Origin: Hyaloraphidium curvatum
Taxonomy: Eukaryota; Monoblepharomycota; Hyaloraphidiomycetes; Hyaloraphidiales; Hyaloraphidiaceae
Direction of reading: 5' to 3'
Assembly (NCBI GenBank): GCA_025558095.1
Contig: JAIVFI010000004.1
Coordinates: 372,001 to 436,000, forward strand
Length of the DNA stretch: 64,000 bases
Part shown: piece by piece, positions 1 through 11,257 of the stretch
Layout: each line of letters starts with the position of its first letter
Position numbering within the stretch: position 1 is the first letter of the stretch
Program-made: the position numbers and the translations under genes
The notes under the pieces: generated by a model
What the model was told of the DNA's origin: nothing
Seen by the model: the letters and a program-made list of their open reading frames with translations, nothing else
Database searches by the model: none

Positions 1-338
1 CGCACAGGCGATTCAATCGACGCGGCTTTTCGACAAATCGCGTATTTATATGCATTTCTAACGCCTCATAGCTGTGGACAACTTCACGTCCTCATGCGGG
101 GGCTCCGCGAGGTCCCAAACTTGAGCATGCCGTGCATGGAGCTCTGGGAGCGCTCGCTGACCAGTAGAGGATGGAAGAAAGCCATCATCCATCGGAATGA
201 CTTTATTGAACCATGTATGGTACATTGGGAGGGAAGTACAACATCTCTTCTATCCTAGTTGGTCTCGGGGAGGAGAACCGAGCACTAGCGTAGCGTGTAG
301 TGAAGTTCCAAGATCGCGGTTCGGCGGCGGGTCTCAGA
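1..338. other. Upstream flank without a supported gene
   Basis: No gene is supported here or in 400-967. The open frames are short, overlap one another on both strands, lack family motifs, and several depend on non-ATG starts. The repeat cluster at 339-399 is listed separately. Confidence 0.5.
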
Positions 339-399
339 GAGTCTATCCAAGGGAGCCCTTGGATAGACTCCCCTTGGATAGACTCCCTTGGATAGACTC
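339..399. repeat. 15-bp palindrome plus direct repeat cluster
   Basis: A 15-nt unit (CCCTTGGATAGACTC) occurs three times in direct orientation at 356-370, 371-385 and 385-399. Its exact reverse complement lies at 339-353, so 339-370 is a perfect hairpin with a 2-nt loop. The cluster sits about 570 bp upstream of the serine recombinase start. Repeated short inverted and direct sites of this kind are typical of recombinase or transcription-factor binding arrays, but no function is shown by the sequence. Confidence 0.8.
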
Positions 400-967
400 C
401 CCCGAACTCCGCTCGGTTTCCGATAGCGATGGCTGGAGACCCGACCGGTGCCACGAGAGAGCACCAAGCCGGACGTCCAGCGGCCTTGTCGTCTGCTTCC
501 TACTGCCTCTGGACGGCGGCGCATCGGAACATTCCTTCCCCCTCGGTTCGTGCTCCGCCGTTTCGTGGCACGAATCCTGACCAACGGCCGTGTTCTCCCC
601 CATTCTCGCTCCTATCTGGACCGGAAAAAGATCCTCGGTGCCTCCGTTGGGGCAGCCAACGGCTGTACAGTGCTTGGGGGCCTCGCGATGTAGGTGCCGC
701 GAAGCTCCTTTTCGACACCCTTGTCTGACGTCTTTGAACCCCTTCCTCCTCACTTTCCGGCCCGTCTATGGTCGCTCGCGCTCATGTTCAAGCCGGTTGC
801 GGGCTCAGTTCGTGTGTGTGACGCTCTGGTACCCCTGTCTCTCGGCGGAACGTCTGTCGCGCTTCAGGGACCGAAACCGACCCGCCACCGCCTCCTCATC
901 CCGATCGAGCTTGCATTTGGCCCTCTCCTGCTTCATTGCGGGCCGCTGATTGTCCTTCTGGGCGGAG

Positions 968-2021
968 ATGGAGCCCCAGCATGCTTCCAGCGCGCTGGAC
1001 GTGTCCCACCTCGTTTCGCTCGTTGGAAAGTTCGGAACCTATGCCTCGGCGGCCCAGCTCGGATCTGGGCGAGGCCTGCGCTGGATTGCCTACGTCAGAA
1101 AGTCGCTGGACGACGGGAGCGACAATCTGTCGCTCGTGGATCAGATCGGGATCATCCGGGACTGGGCAACCGCGCGCGGGGACATTGTCGTCGCGGTGCA
1201 CGAAGAACTGGCCAGCGGGGCACTGCCCAAGGGGCCTGGGGCGTTCGAACGGAAGGAATTGCATGCTGCATTCGTCTCCTTGCTCGCCTCGAACGACTAC
1301 GCCGGCCTGGTCGTCGTCCGGCTGGACCGGTTGTCTCGCGACATGGTTGCGACCCACAGCTACATTCAGGAGCTCACCCAGGCCCGAAAATCCTTCGTTT
1401 GCGTCAACCAGCCCGAGCTGACCTTCTTCTGGAGCGGCTCGGCGCCGTCGGCTACTTCGTGGCTGTCACTCGCAATGAACTCGCTCATGGCACAGTTTGA
1501 GCGCGAACAGGCGAGCTTTCCCCGTCTTTTGAAGGCGTAGCACCTCTAATCATTGTTCATTTTAGGTTCGCGAACGGACCAAGACATCCGTTGCTCAGCG
1601 AGTGCGCCGCGGCATCGGTGTCTCGCTCCACTCCCCGTTCGGGACGCAGTTCGAGGCGACCATGCCTGACGGCACGCGACGCCTTTCGTTCAGCTCCAGT
1701 GACCTCGTCGGACGCGCCCGTTCGAACGGGAAAGCTTCACCGTTGAATATCGTGGACCATCCGGCTGAGAGAGAGCAGTTCCTCTTGCTTGCCGCCTTCC
1801 ACCTGTCAGCTCTTCGGAAAGGCCAGAAACGGGAGCCGCGGGAGTACGCGGATCTGCTTTCCAAGCACTCCGTGAACGTCAATCATCGGAACCCAGGAAA
1901 GCTGAGAACCAACGGGAACTTGGTCAAGGCGACGATCAAGTCGATCAAGTTCTTCTCCTCCAGGGACGGCGGTAGCTTCGAAGCGGCGGTTGCGGAGCAA
2001 ATGGCAAGACTGGAAACGTGA
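968..2021 (+). CDS. Serine recombinase (resolvase/invertase family)
   Basis: The predicted enzyme carries a resolvase-type catalytic domain that would cut and rejoin DNA through a serine-phosphate intermediate. Exons are 968-1510 and 1566-2021 (332 aa). The domain shows the YVRKS segment with the nucleophilic serine near residue 40, the VVVRLDRLSRD segment, and the FEREQ..ERTK helix characteristic of resolvases. That last motif is complete only after removing a 55-nt intron (1511-1565), which starts GC rather than GT and ends TTTTAG; removal keeps the frame exactly. The C-terminal ~150 residues match no DNA-binding domain I recognise. The ATG at 968 is the first ATG of the frame; an earlier in-frame TTG was rejected. 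Serine recombinases are bacterial, phage or IS607-type enzymes, so transfer or a mobile element is likely. The repeat cluster upstream may be related. Confidence 0.75.
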
Positions 2022-3354
2022 ACGGGGCGTTCACGATCTGTGCCAGGGGTGGGGAGGCGCGGAGGACGGGGCAGATGCCAAGATAGACCATATCCTCTTG
2101 TAATCCTTTCCTCGACATTACTGCATCCTTATCTGTGTTTCAAGCAGTCATTTCCATTCATTTGATTCCGTCTTTGATGCCAAGCCCGCGAAATCTAGAT
2201 GGTCTTGCCGGAAACGTACACGAGGAGGCAGACAGGTCACCATCGGCCACGGAGCTGCTCGTCGACATGGCATCGGCAATCCTGCATGTTGTGTTCTCCA
2301 TCTTCGGCAACCAGCCGCTTCTCGGGAGGGGTTCTGAAGTGTGGGCGAAAAGTTGGCCACATCTGAGGTGACCAGGGGACCAAGCGTCCCTCGCGTGAAG
2401 CCCCAAACAAGAGCAATCAAAAACGACATTTGCTCTCTTCACCAAAGAACCCGTTGCGCTTGATTCCAACAGGTAGATCGCGCCAACGGCGCGCAGCGCG
2501 TCTCGAGCGTCGACAGTCCGTGAGCAGCGAGCCCGCCATAAGATCCACGTGACACGCTGAAAGAGCTCCCTCCAACGAACATCCGACGGAGCGAAGAGCC
2601 AAGAAATGAGCACATTCGAAGGGCGAGCGCGACAAACTTCGAGCCGGCCAAATCCTGCAGCACACGAGCGACGCGGCCCATTCCGCCCGTGCCTGAGGTT
2701 TCTAAAGGTTCCCAAAAGTGCTCTCGGCGCGCGGTGCTCGAAGGCACCCGCGTCGCGTCACAGCGAGGAGATGTGCATGGTTTTCCGTGCCCCAAGAGTC
2801 CGGAAACGCGTTGCTTCAGGTTCCACTGGCCAACTGCTCCATAGAAAAGATAAAATCATCGGATAACCGTGTTTCCAGGAGGACTGCAGCCCGCGAGGCG
2901 ACTCCGCGCAAGGTCCGGGAAGAGCACCATGTCCTGGACCCCGGCGCCGCAGAACTCCACATCGAGCACCAGGGAGGCAATCGGGAGGTCTCGAGACGCG
3001 CCAGGAGAGCCGGGAATGGGCCAGAATCGCGCAAAATGGCGTGGAAACGGGCTCCGGATTCGGGTCAGTAAACATTATTTTCCTTAATAGATTTTTCAAT
3101 CTCCAGGTAATCAAAAACAAAAATCGCCGGTCCGGCCCATCATCGCCGTTCAGATCGCAGCCTTCGAATCTTCCCTCTCCCTCGCTACCTGGGAAGAGCA
3201 ATGCCTTTACCCGCCGGGATCGAATTAGGATGGCACAGTTCCGGCGCGGCGCAGTAGCGGACGCCCCAATCCTGTCGAGTCTGGAACAATCGCTTCTTGC
3301 GAAGCCACCGCAGCCATACACAGTTAATGTAGCTCCCGTGCAGAGTTCGATACC
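2022..3354. other. 1.3 kb with no supported gene
   Basis: Open frames here reach 187 codons on the minus strand but show no recognisable domain, no splice-consistent continuation and no preferred start. I see no RNA gene or repeat. It may be intergenic or hold decayed sequence. Confidence 0.4.
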
Positions 3355-4002
3355 TTATAACGCCTTGATGATGTACTTGAGCACGATGAAAGGCGGCATG
3401 TTTTCGTGCGCCTTTCCACCTCCCTCGACGGCGGAGCGGCCATCGGATGGCGTGTTGCCTCCGAAAGGACCTTTCGACTGGAAGCCGACCGTACTGCCAC
3501 CACTGGACGCCATGTCTAGATTGCCATTGACACTCACGTCCTTGCCATCAGGTCCCATTCGCACCCTGTGCGAGTGCGAGGGCATCTCGTCGATTGTGAG
3601 CACGTGTGTCTCGGTGCCCCCCGTGGCACCTGGAGCACGTTTAGATAGGCTGTCGCGCGCCTCATTCGCTTGACCCAGCACGAACCGCGCCCTGAGGTCT
3701 GGAAGACGGGCCGCGCCAAACGGGGTTGTTCCGTCATGCTCGAGCACTTTAAGCAAGCGTGCGTAGCGGCCTTGTTCGTCCACCGTCAGCGCGCGCCCAT
3801 CACACTCGAGCCACTTTTCGGGCACGTCTTTGCCTGCGTAGGCGACGACCGTGCCGATGGGCAGCTCGCCGGGCAGGAGCGCGGCTTGAAGTGTGTTGGT
3901 GATACTGCCTTGGGGGGTTGACTGGGCGCCTGGTGGCTGCAGCACTTGGCGTAGAAGATCTACGGCCCGCTGTATATCGGCCGGGTCATGCTTCGATGCC
4001 AT
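3355..4002 (-). CDS. Phage tail collar domain protein
   Basis: A 215-aa single-exon protein starting at 4002 in a good context (AACAATGGC). Residues ~45-100 hold the collar signature (LPIGTVVAYAG, a WLECDGRA turn, LPDLRARFVLG). The C-terminal half holds the family's second module (GGTETHVLT, MPSHSHRV, ENMPPFIVLKYII). The family (phage tail collar / microcystin-dependent protein type) forms phage tail-fibre tips and bacterial surface or secreted proteins, and is uncommon in fungi. No signal peptide is seen. The first ~28 residues (SKHDPADIQRAVDLLRQV) are not part of the collar fold and recur, decayed, in front of the RING pseudogene near 16.6 kb. Horizontal acquisition from bacteria or phage is likely; role unknown. 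Confidence 0.8.
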   Translation of the reverse strand: MASKHDPADIQRAVDLLRQVLQPPGAQSTPQGSITNTLQAALLPGELPIGTVVAYAGKDVPEKWLECDGRALTVDEQGRYARLLKVLEHDGTTPFGAARLPDLRARFVLGQANEARDSLSKRAPGATGGTETHVLTIDEMPSHSHRVRMGPDGKDVSVNGNLDMASSGGSTVGFQSKGPFGGNTPSDGRSAVEGGGKAHENMPPFIVLKYIIKAL

Positions 4003-4199
4003 TGTTGCTTGATGTGGGTGTGCCTTGGTATGGTGTGTGCCGCGTGGCGCACCCGGAGAAATCCACGGGAGAGACAGCGGCACGCGACCTGCGCACGCGC
4101 GACCTGCGCGGTGGCGGAAGGCGAGTCATGAGCATCGCTTCCGGCACGGCCGGCCGCATTCGGCCCAGGGTTCACCTTCGTGATTGACAGTCATGCGTT

Positions 4200-5108
4200 T
4201 GTGGACCCGTTTTGGGTGCAGTCAGTCGCCCAACATCACCATCACAACTCTGAAGATGTTCATGGACTCTCGACGCTGCTGGGACTAGCTTCAGCTGAAC
4301 CGCGCAATTCAAGGCGTGGGCCCGACCCACACGGCATCCATGCTCGAGGACTACGCCGACGAGCCCCACAAGGGCGGCTGGGTCATGACACCCGACGCCG
4401 CGCTCCGGCTGACGGCAGCGGCCAACGCCGCCGGCATCGACGTGCACATCCACGCCTGCGGCGACGCCGGCGTGCGCGTGGCCCTCGACGCCTTTGAAAA
4501 CGTCCGCAAAACCCGACCGGACCTCACCCCCCGGAACACCGTCAGCCACCTCGAATTCTGCCACCCCGACGACGTCGAGCGGTTCGCCGAGCTCGGCGTG
4601 ACGGCCAACGGCACCCCCATCTGGGGCTGCGACTACCGCGGCGAGTTCGTCGACGCCTATCCGGCCCGGGAGCGAGCGATTCCCGCGGGACTACTGCCCC
4701 TACGGCGCCGTCGTCAAGACGGGGGCCAACGTCACGTTCGGCGCGGACTGCCCGGGGTGCGAGGTGCACGAGATCGCCCCGCTGGTGCAAATGGAGGTCG
4801 CCGTGACCCGCCGCCGGCCCGGGCGCGCGGACGACAGGCCCGTGGGGCCCGACAACGGCGTGTCGGTTGCCGAGGCGCTGAGGTGCTACACCCTGAACGG
4901 GGCCTACGCGCTGCGCCTCGAAAAAGAGACGGGGAGCATCAGGGTTGGGAAGAGGGCGGACCTGGTGCTGCTGGGGGCGAGCCCGTTCGGCGTGGCGCCG
5001 CACCGGATCCACGCCATCCCGGTGCTCTTCACCATGCTCGGGGGGAGGGTCACGCACTCGGCGCTGAATGCCGGAGTAGAGGCGGCGGACGAGCAGGCCA
5101 AGATCTGA
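4200..5108 (+). pseudogene. Decayed amidohydrolase (YtcJ-like) remnant
   Basis: Two frames together encode the C-terminal half of an amidohydrolase of the YtcJ type. Frame one (from about 4312) carries GPTHTASMLEDY, the metal-site HIHACGDA and SHLEFCHPDD segments, then WGCDYRGEF. Near 4680 the homology shifts frame and continues with GANVTFGADCP, the SVAEALRCYTLNGAYA segment and the terminal GKRADLVLLGASPF. No splice sites explain the shift. The N-terminal metal-binding HxH region is missing, and sequence upstream of 4312 (KMFMDS, then a stop) is only weakly similar to the family. It is best read as a 5'-truncated, frameshifted pseudogene, divergent from the collar gene. Confidence 0.7.
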
Positions 5109-5203
5109 TCCTGGTTGTCACGATTTTGAAGACCCAAACCGCATACTGTGAAACAGATTGTGTATCGCCCGGAGACACTAAATGCTAGTAGGATCAATCA
5201 TCG

Positions 5204-5232
5204 GTCAATCAGCAGTGAATCAGTCAGTCCAG
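5204..5232. repeat. Direct repeat copy A
   Basis: A ~29-bp stretch beginning TCAATCAGCAGTGAATCAGT is nearly identical to one at 13937-13965 in the same orientation, differing by about one inserted T. The two copies bracket the three-gene block at 5.5-13.8 kb. The unit is internally repetitive (AATCAGT-like), so independent origin as simple repeat cannot be excluded. Confidence 0.55.
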
Positions 5233-5498
5233 CGTTTTGGTCTCGTTCTGCGTAAACTCTGGGAGTGCATGCAACCGACCCATGGAGCATGCCATGAGCC
5301 CGTCCACGTTTACGTCCTTTTATCGATCATTTCAAGCCGCCGAATCTCATGTAAGTCTGAACCAGACATCTGCTATTTAGACATCGACGCCACCAAAATA
5401 CATTCCGCAGCTACAACTGAACATCTGGTAGCACCGCTTCCAGGTCGAGAATGTGCCACGCTCGCCATGCGGAACGTGTCTCCCCGTCCACCTCGTCA

Positions 5499-8400
5499 TC
5501 AAAGATCCGCTCCCGGTCCATCGATCATGCACTGGGGCACGTGAGGGTGCTCCTCTATCGTGACGTGTGCCGCGGGCACGACGCCGCTCTGATCCAGCCC
5601 CACCGGGTTGGACCCATCGAGCCAGACCACCTGCCAGCCCGCACCCAGTGTGCGGAAGAGGTGGAACATCTGCGACGATGTGCCCGCGTGGTGCAGGTTT
5701 ATTTTTTCGTTGATGTTTTCGTCGTGTCCGGCATGGCGCGCAAAGAGCCGGCGGCAGACCTCCTGCGCCGCGGGCAGCCGCTCGGCATTGTCCGACACCC
5801 ACAAAACGGTGCCGTTTAAGCGACCGTTTCTGCCAAAAAGGTCGGCGAGAGACGCGACCTCGTCTCGCCTGGCGTTTGCTGGGTCTTGGCGGCGGGGGGG
5901 CCCCAGCTCGATCTTGAAGCCCGGGTTCACCAGCACGCAGCCCATTGGATGGTCCGTGATCGAGCAGGCCCCATCCCTGTTGTCGCGGTCCGCAAAGAAC
6001 TTGCCGCACCGGACACAGGGATGCATCTGCTCGGACGACTTCAGCGGCGGCGGAGACTGCCAGGTTGCGCGGGGGACCCACGTCGGCTTTGCTTTTCCTG
6101 ATCCGCTCCTCTTCCTCGTCCGCTTCCGACGCGGGCCAGAAGATCCGCCTGCTGAGGACGTGCAACAGGTACGGATGCTGCACCGACACGCAGTAGATGT
6201 GCCTGAACCTTCCCGGCGCCCGCGACGAGGCATCCAGCGCCTCGTTCATGCTCTCCACCACGGCATCCATGGTGGCCTGCCGCCGGATCTCGTACGTAAC
6301 GTTGGGCGCCTCGTAGGTGGCCGTCAGGGGGCCCACTGCCGCGCTCGTGACGGGCCGCGACTCGCCCGGGCGCTCGTGGAGCTGCACGAGGCCGTTGAGG
6401 TCGACGAGGGTGACGGACGACCTAATCTTGAGCCGCTCCGCAAAGGCATCGTTGACGGCCGCGGCGACCGCGGCGTCCTCGCCGGAGCCGGCGCTCATCC
6501 GGTCCAGGAGGGCAAAGTGCCCCGCCGGCGCCTCGATGCAGGCCCGGAGGAGGGTCTGCGCCGCGAACCGGGCGGCGGCGCCCGAAGCTGGGTCTACCGG
6601 GAGCGCCAGATCCAGCGTGGACCTCGGCGGGGGATCCGAATCCAGGTTGCGGTCCTGGAGGTGCTCCAGGAGGATCTCCAGCAGGTCGCACACGCGGTCG
6701 ACCACGTGCCCCCGTATGTCGGCGACCTCGTGCTCCGCAAAGACGGGGTCGGGCACCCACTGCCTCGAGTTGAACCAGGTCTCCTCGTACAGGGAGTCCT
6801 TCTCCGAGGGCGTGAGGTTGTCGACCTGCCTTGCACGATCCGCAGGGACGCCCCTGCCGGCCAACCTCTGCTGGTGGATCTGCCCCACCCTGGCCGCGAT
6901 CTGCGCTGTGTTGAGTGCCGCGAAGGAGGAAAACCGGGCCAGACGGAGAAACACCCCGGCCTTCTCCTCCGCACGGCGCAAGGCCCTGCGATCCGCCGCA
7001 TTGGGTTGAAACGGAACCCACGCCGCGCCTCCGTTTTCGCCGGGCCTCTGCCAACCCGTCCCGACCCTGCGCACCAGAACGCGGTCGTCGTCCGCCACGA
7101 CCCCGAACGCGTGGTACGGCACGCCTACAACGGGTTGCTCCAGCGGGCCCGCGACCGCGATCCCCGCGCCAAAGATGCCCTGGACCCGCACATCCAGCGG
7201 TCCCACCTCCTCCCCTATGCGCTCCCACAGCTGACTGTCCGCCAGCAGCGTCCAAGCATCGGACAGCTCGTCGGACCCCCACACCGGCTTCCCCTGGAGC
7301 TCCCGCGCGCGGGCCAGCGCGGCCCTCACCTCTCCCACCCCGCCCGTCCTCTCGATCCTCGCCCAGATGCACGGCCTGTCCCCGTTTCTCCGCAGCCCTG
7401 TGCAATCCAGGACGATGCGGCCGGTGAGCGGCGTCCCCGTGCCGCGGAAGTGCGCCCCGAGCTCCCGCACCAGGTCCTCCCCGGCCCTCGCCAGCGCGCC
7501 CTCGGCGGGGTACATCCGCGGGACCACCTCGCCGGCGACGAGCACCCTCTCGGCCCTCGCGAACGCCGCTAGCGCCGCGCGGAGGACGGACCGCAGGCCC
7601 ACCGCCGAGTGCGGGCCGCGCAGCATCTGCTGGGTGGCGGGGTGCGGCAGCTCGAGGGTGCGGCAGACGCGGCGGGCGATGCGCTCCTCGGCCCCGGCGA
7701 TCTGGGCGAGGGTCAGGCGCAGGCGGTTGGAGGCGCGCCGCATGTGGTCGTGCGAGAAGCCGAGGGTCCAGGCCACGGCGTCGCTGAGGAGCTGCTCGCG
7801 GGGTTCGGCGTCGGGGGCGTAGCGTTGGAGCACCCCGTTTTGCCCTCCGAGCTGCAGGTTGATCCAGGCGCGGCGGCCGGCGGTGTCGGGTCTGCCTGCG
7901 GGCGGGGGGGGGGGGGGGGCTGGTCGGCCCGTGTCGCGCCGGACGAGGAGCCCGAAGCGCACTCACCCATGTACACCTGCGTGGACGCGCGCCGACGGAA
8001 CGCGGGGTCCATCCGGTCGAGGTAGTTGGTTCCGCCGATCACGATGAAGTTGGGCACGTCCTGCACGCCGCCGATCTGCGACAGGAGGACGCCGCGCAGG
8101 TCGTTCTTGGAGCCCTCGGCCTTGTCCCCCACGGGGGCGATGCCGTCGATCTCGTCGATGGCGGCGGCACACACGCGCCAGGGCACGAGCCCCGCGCGGT
8201 TGGCGAGCGCCCTGACCATGCCCGCGTTCTCGCCCACGTAGCCGCGCGCAAAGTCCGCCGCGCTGAGCGGCTCGCAGACGAGCTGTATGCCCAGAGAGGC
8301 GCACAACCCGCGCATGGCGTGGGTCTTGCCGGTCCCCGGCGGCCCGTGCAGCAGCGCGCCGCGGGGCATGTCCGCGTCCTTGCCGGTGTAGTCGAGCAGC

Positions 8401-9617
8401 TCGGGCAGCAGCACGTCCAGCACGTCGTCGATGCCCACCATGGCGACGATGCTGCGCGCGCCGGGCCTGGTGCCGGCGTCGCCCTCTTCGCGCCTCGTCA
8501 GCGCGCCGATGACGACCTCGTCGCGCAGCGGGGACGGGCGCTCGGGCACCGCGCCGAACGTGACCTTTGACAGCGGCTCGAGCCTGGGCGCGGCGATGCA
8601 CCACGCGGCGACCTCGGTGTGGCGGGGGTCGTACACCGGCACGCCCTCGCTGCGCACGACGGCCTGATGGGCGTCGAAGTAGTGGAACATGCGCAGGAGG
8701 TTGTGCATCTGCGCGCGAGCCCACAGCCGGGCGTCCGAAGCCCACTCGTTGCGCGCGTCGTCCCACTGCTTGCGCGCGCGGTCTGTCGGCGGGCCGCCGT
8801 CTGCGGCCAGCAGGCGCAGGCCGACGCGGTCGAGGTCGAAGGCGGCCTCGGCCTGCGCGGCGAGGTCCAGCCCGCGGTCGCCCGCGGGCTCGACGGCGAC
8901 GGCGACGTGCGGCGGCAGGATGTCGCACCTGAACGCGTCCTTGATGAGCAGCGCGGCGACGTTGACGGGCGGCTGCGGGGCGGGCGGCTGCGGGGCGGGC
9001 GGCGGGGCCATCCCGCCCAGCAGGTTCGCGAAGGGGTTCTCGGCGAGCGGGGGCGCGGGCGCGCGGGGGGCGGACGCGGCGCCGCGGCTGCGGTCGTCGG
9101 GCGGCTCGCGCACGGCGATGGGCGCGAACGGGCCGCCGGCGGGGTCGCACGCCTGCGCGGCGCGCAGCGACGCCCAGTAGCGCAGCGCGCCCGGCAGCCC
9201 CAGCGACAGCGCGCGGCGGTGCGCGCGCGCCATTGCGTGCAGCCCGAGGCCCTCGCCGGCCTCGCCGTCGTGCACGCGCAGCGTCAGCCGCGGCCGCACC
9301 GCCCACGCGGCCGCCGCGCCGCTCCATGCCGGCCAGTCCGACGGGGCCGCGCCGCCGAGGCACGCGCGCAGCGCCGCGCACCGCAGCAGCGGCGGGTCCG
9401 CCGCGAGCGCCGCGTCCGCGTAGTCCTGCTGGCCGACCGCAAGCACCTCGCGGAGCACGCTCACCGCGTGGTCTTCCTCGGCGACCAGCGGGCGCGCCGC
9501 CTTCGCGAGCACCTCCGCGTCTCTTGCGAGCTGCTCCCGCGCCGCGGCCGTGTCGAGGTCGTCCGCCGCCTCGTCGAGCAGCACCAGCCGCCGCCGCTGC
9601 TGCGCGTCGAGCTCCAT
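5499..9617 (-). CDS. Large AAA+ ATPase-domain protein, unknown role
   Basis: Predicted exons are 9617-7967, 7895-6082 and 6026-5499, giving 1,330 aa. An unknown N-terminal region and a proline-rich linker (~residues 200-220) precede a central AAA+ domain: Walker A GPPGTGKT near 425, Walker B AAIDEIDG near 489, sensor-1 GGTNYLDRMDP near 530 and arginines FRRR after it. Intron 1 (GTGAGT...GCAG, 71 nt) contains a 16-nt C run in its pyrimidine tract and joins the AAA core to its helical lid in phase 1. Intron 2 (55 nt) is phase 0. The long C-terminal region, unlike anything I recognise, ends with a putative zinc site (HPCVRCGKFF...CSITDH). The gene lies 3' to the 437-aa gene on the same strand, suggesting a functional set. 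Substrate unknown; remodelling of a protein partner is inference. Confidence 0.75.
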
Positions 9618-9768
9618 GCGTGCGGTCTCAACCGGTGCTGGATGGAGCTGGCGGTGCTGAGCGGGTGCTGCTGCGATAACTCTAAAACCCCTCCCACATC
9701 CTCACTCTCGACAGCCAACGTCTAACCCCAACGTCTCAAGTGTCCAAGCGCACGTACATCCAGAGCCA

Positions 9769-11138
9769 TCAGTCGAGCACGAGCTCCCATCTGGCGACCG
9801 CCGGCTGTCCCGAAGCAGCGTCCTCGACGACCATCGGACCGTGCCTCCAAACGCCCGCCCTTGTCTTGTAGCTCAGGAGAGCCAACGAGCACTGGTGCCC
9901 GATCTTCATGCTCTTGTCCTTGAGCCGCTCGATTCCGATTCCCGTCAGGGACGCGAGGCCGGCCCAGACCAGGTTGTCGACCTCTTCCTCCTGGTGCTTG
10001 AGGGTGCAGAGCGTGTCGCCGACCGCCGCCATGACGACGGTGCCGTTCGGGGCATCGTTTTTCAGCTTGCAAACGTGGCTGTAGAAGCGCGTGGCCTCGG
10101 CGTCGCCGCCCACGAACAGGTTGAAGTTGTGCGTTTCGGGCTGCATGCCGCCGACGGTCAGCATGCGGGCCGTATGTGGCGCCGCGGGAGCCTTACCGCA
10201 CGGTCTATGCCCCCCGTGAACGCCACGATCCGGATCCCGATGTTCCACCCGATCCTGGTGGCGGCGTCCCGGGGCCCGGCCAGCCATGGGAACACCTCCC
10301 CGCGCCAGAATAGCGTGCTGTCCGCGGCGCGCGCGCCCGCCGGCCCGACCTTGAACTCCTGCGAGCCAACGTACAACACGCGCTGTCCGCGCGGGACAGG
10401 ATCCGGCGCCTTGCCCGGCGGCTGCACGGCGAGGATGGCCTGCATGCCCCGCGAGAGGGCCACCAGCGGCACCGTAAGCGTCGGCACGGGGGGCAGCTGC
10501 GCGACCAGGGTCTCCAGCATGTGGCCGATGGCGCCCGGGGCGTACAGGGTCCAGTCCGCCATTTCGTGAAGCGCGATGTGCTCCTGGAACGACCGGAGCC
10601 GGGCCTCGGGGACCGCGGCGCGCAGCGCCCTCGACACGCGCTGGAACCGCGAGGTTTCGTCGCGGGCGTCGGCGCCGGCGATCCGCGCGAGCTGCACGAG
10701 ATGGTTCGACGCGGCGGCGAAGCCGCCCCGGTCGACGAGCACGGGCAGGTACCGGTCGCGGAGGTCCACGTCCGCGCCGGGCAGCGCGTCCGCGTCGCGC
10801 CAGATGTCGTCGCGGGCGAGCCCGGCGGCCTGGCGCACGGTTGCAGCCGCGGCTGTGCCCGCCGGCACCACGACCAGGGCGGTGTCCTCGTGCAGCTCGC
10901 CCGCGGCGATGACGGCGGATCCCGCGGCGCTGATGACGTAGGGTCCCCCGTGGAAGGTTCTGGAGGTGAACGGGGGCACCTGGAGGACGGGGGCGACGCG
11001 CCCTTCGTAGGGCGGGGGCGCGTCTTTGTCCTTGGCCGGCTCGGGCAGCTCCAGCGAGGACACGAAGACGGGCGCCGCCGATGCGTTGGCGACCACGAGC
11101 CGGAAGGCCCGCGCCGGCGGCGCAGACGCGCTGTCCAT
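9769..11138 (-). CDS. Unrecognised 437-aa protein, partner of divergent gene
   Basis: Exons 11138-10197 and 10140-9769 are joined by a 56-nt intron (GTAAGG donor, GCTGACC branch, GCATGCAG acceptor) in phase 0, giving 437 aa. The ATG at 11138 is followed by MDSASAPP. I see no transmembrane segment, signal peptide or known motif. The C-terminal exon is well ordered in composition (ETHNFNLFVGGD, EVDNLVWAGLASL) and looks like a globular beta-rich domain, but I cannot name it. It is head-to-head with the coiled-coil gene across 119 bp and tail-to-head with the AAA+ gene across 151 bp. That arrangement argues for joint function of the three. Coding is supported by the consistent splice and by long frames without stops; GC-rich antisense frames here are shadows. 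Confidence 0.65.
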
Positions 11139-11257
11139 GCTGTAGGGAACACGTTGAGAACTGAGTTGAGACTGATGCTTGCTGGCCACGCAACGCAGCG
11201 CCTGACTGAACCCTGAACCCACCGCCACATCGTCCATCGCAGGTCGGGCACGCCGCC
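11139..11257. promoter_or_regulatory. Shared divergent promoter region
   Basis: Only 119 bp separate the ATG of the 437-aa gene (minus) from the ATG of the coiled-coil gene (plus). The region lacks open frame continuity and must hold both promoters and 5' leaders. No TATA box is evident. A TTGAGA-like element is repeated near 11152-11170. Confidence 0.5.

Noticed and set aside
2158-2715. 185-codon minus-strand frame in the empty 2-3.3 kb region
   Set aside because: No family similarity, no start context, and competing frames of similar length on both strands.
5608-7572. Long plus-strand open frames (up to 654 codons) opposite the AAA+ gene
   Set aside because: GC-rich codon-position shadow of the minus-strand gene: no domain, Arg/Pro/Gly-rich composition, and the minus strand carries the AAA+ motifs and consistent introns.
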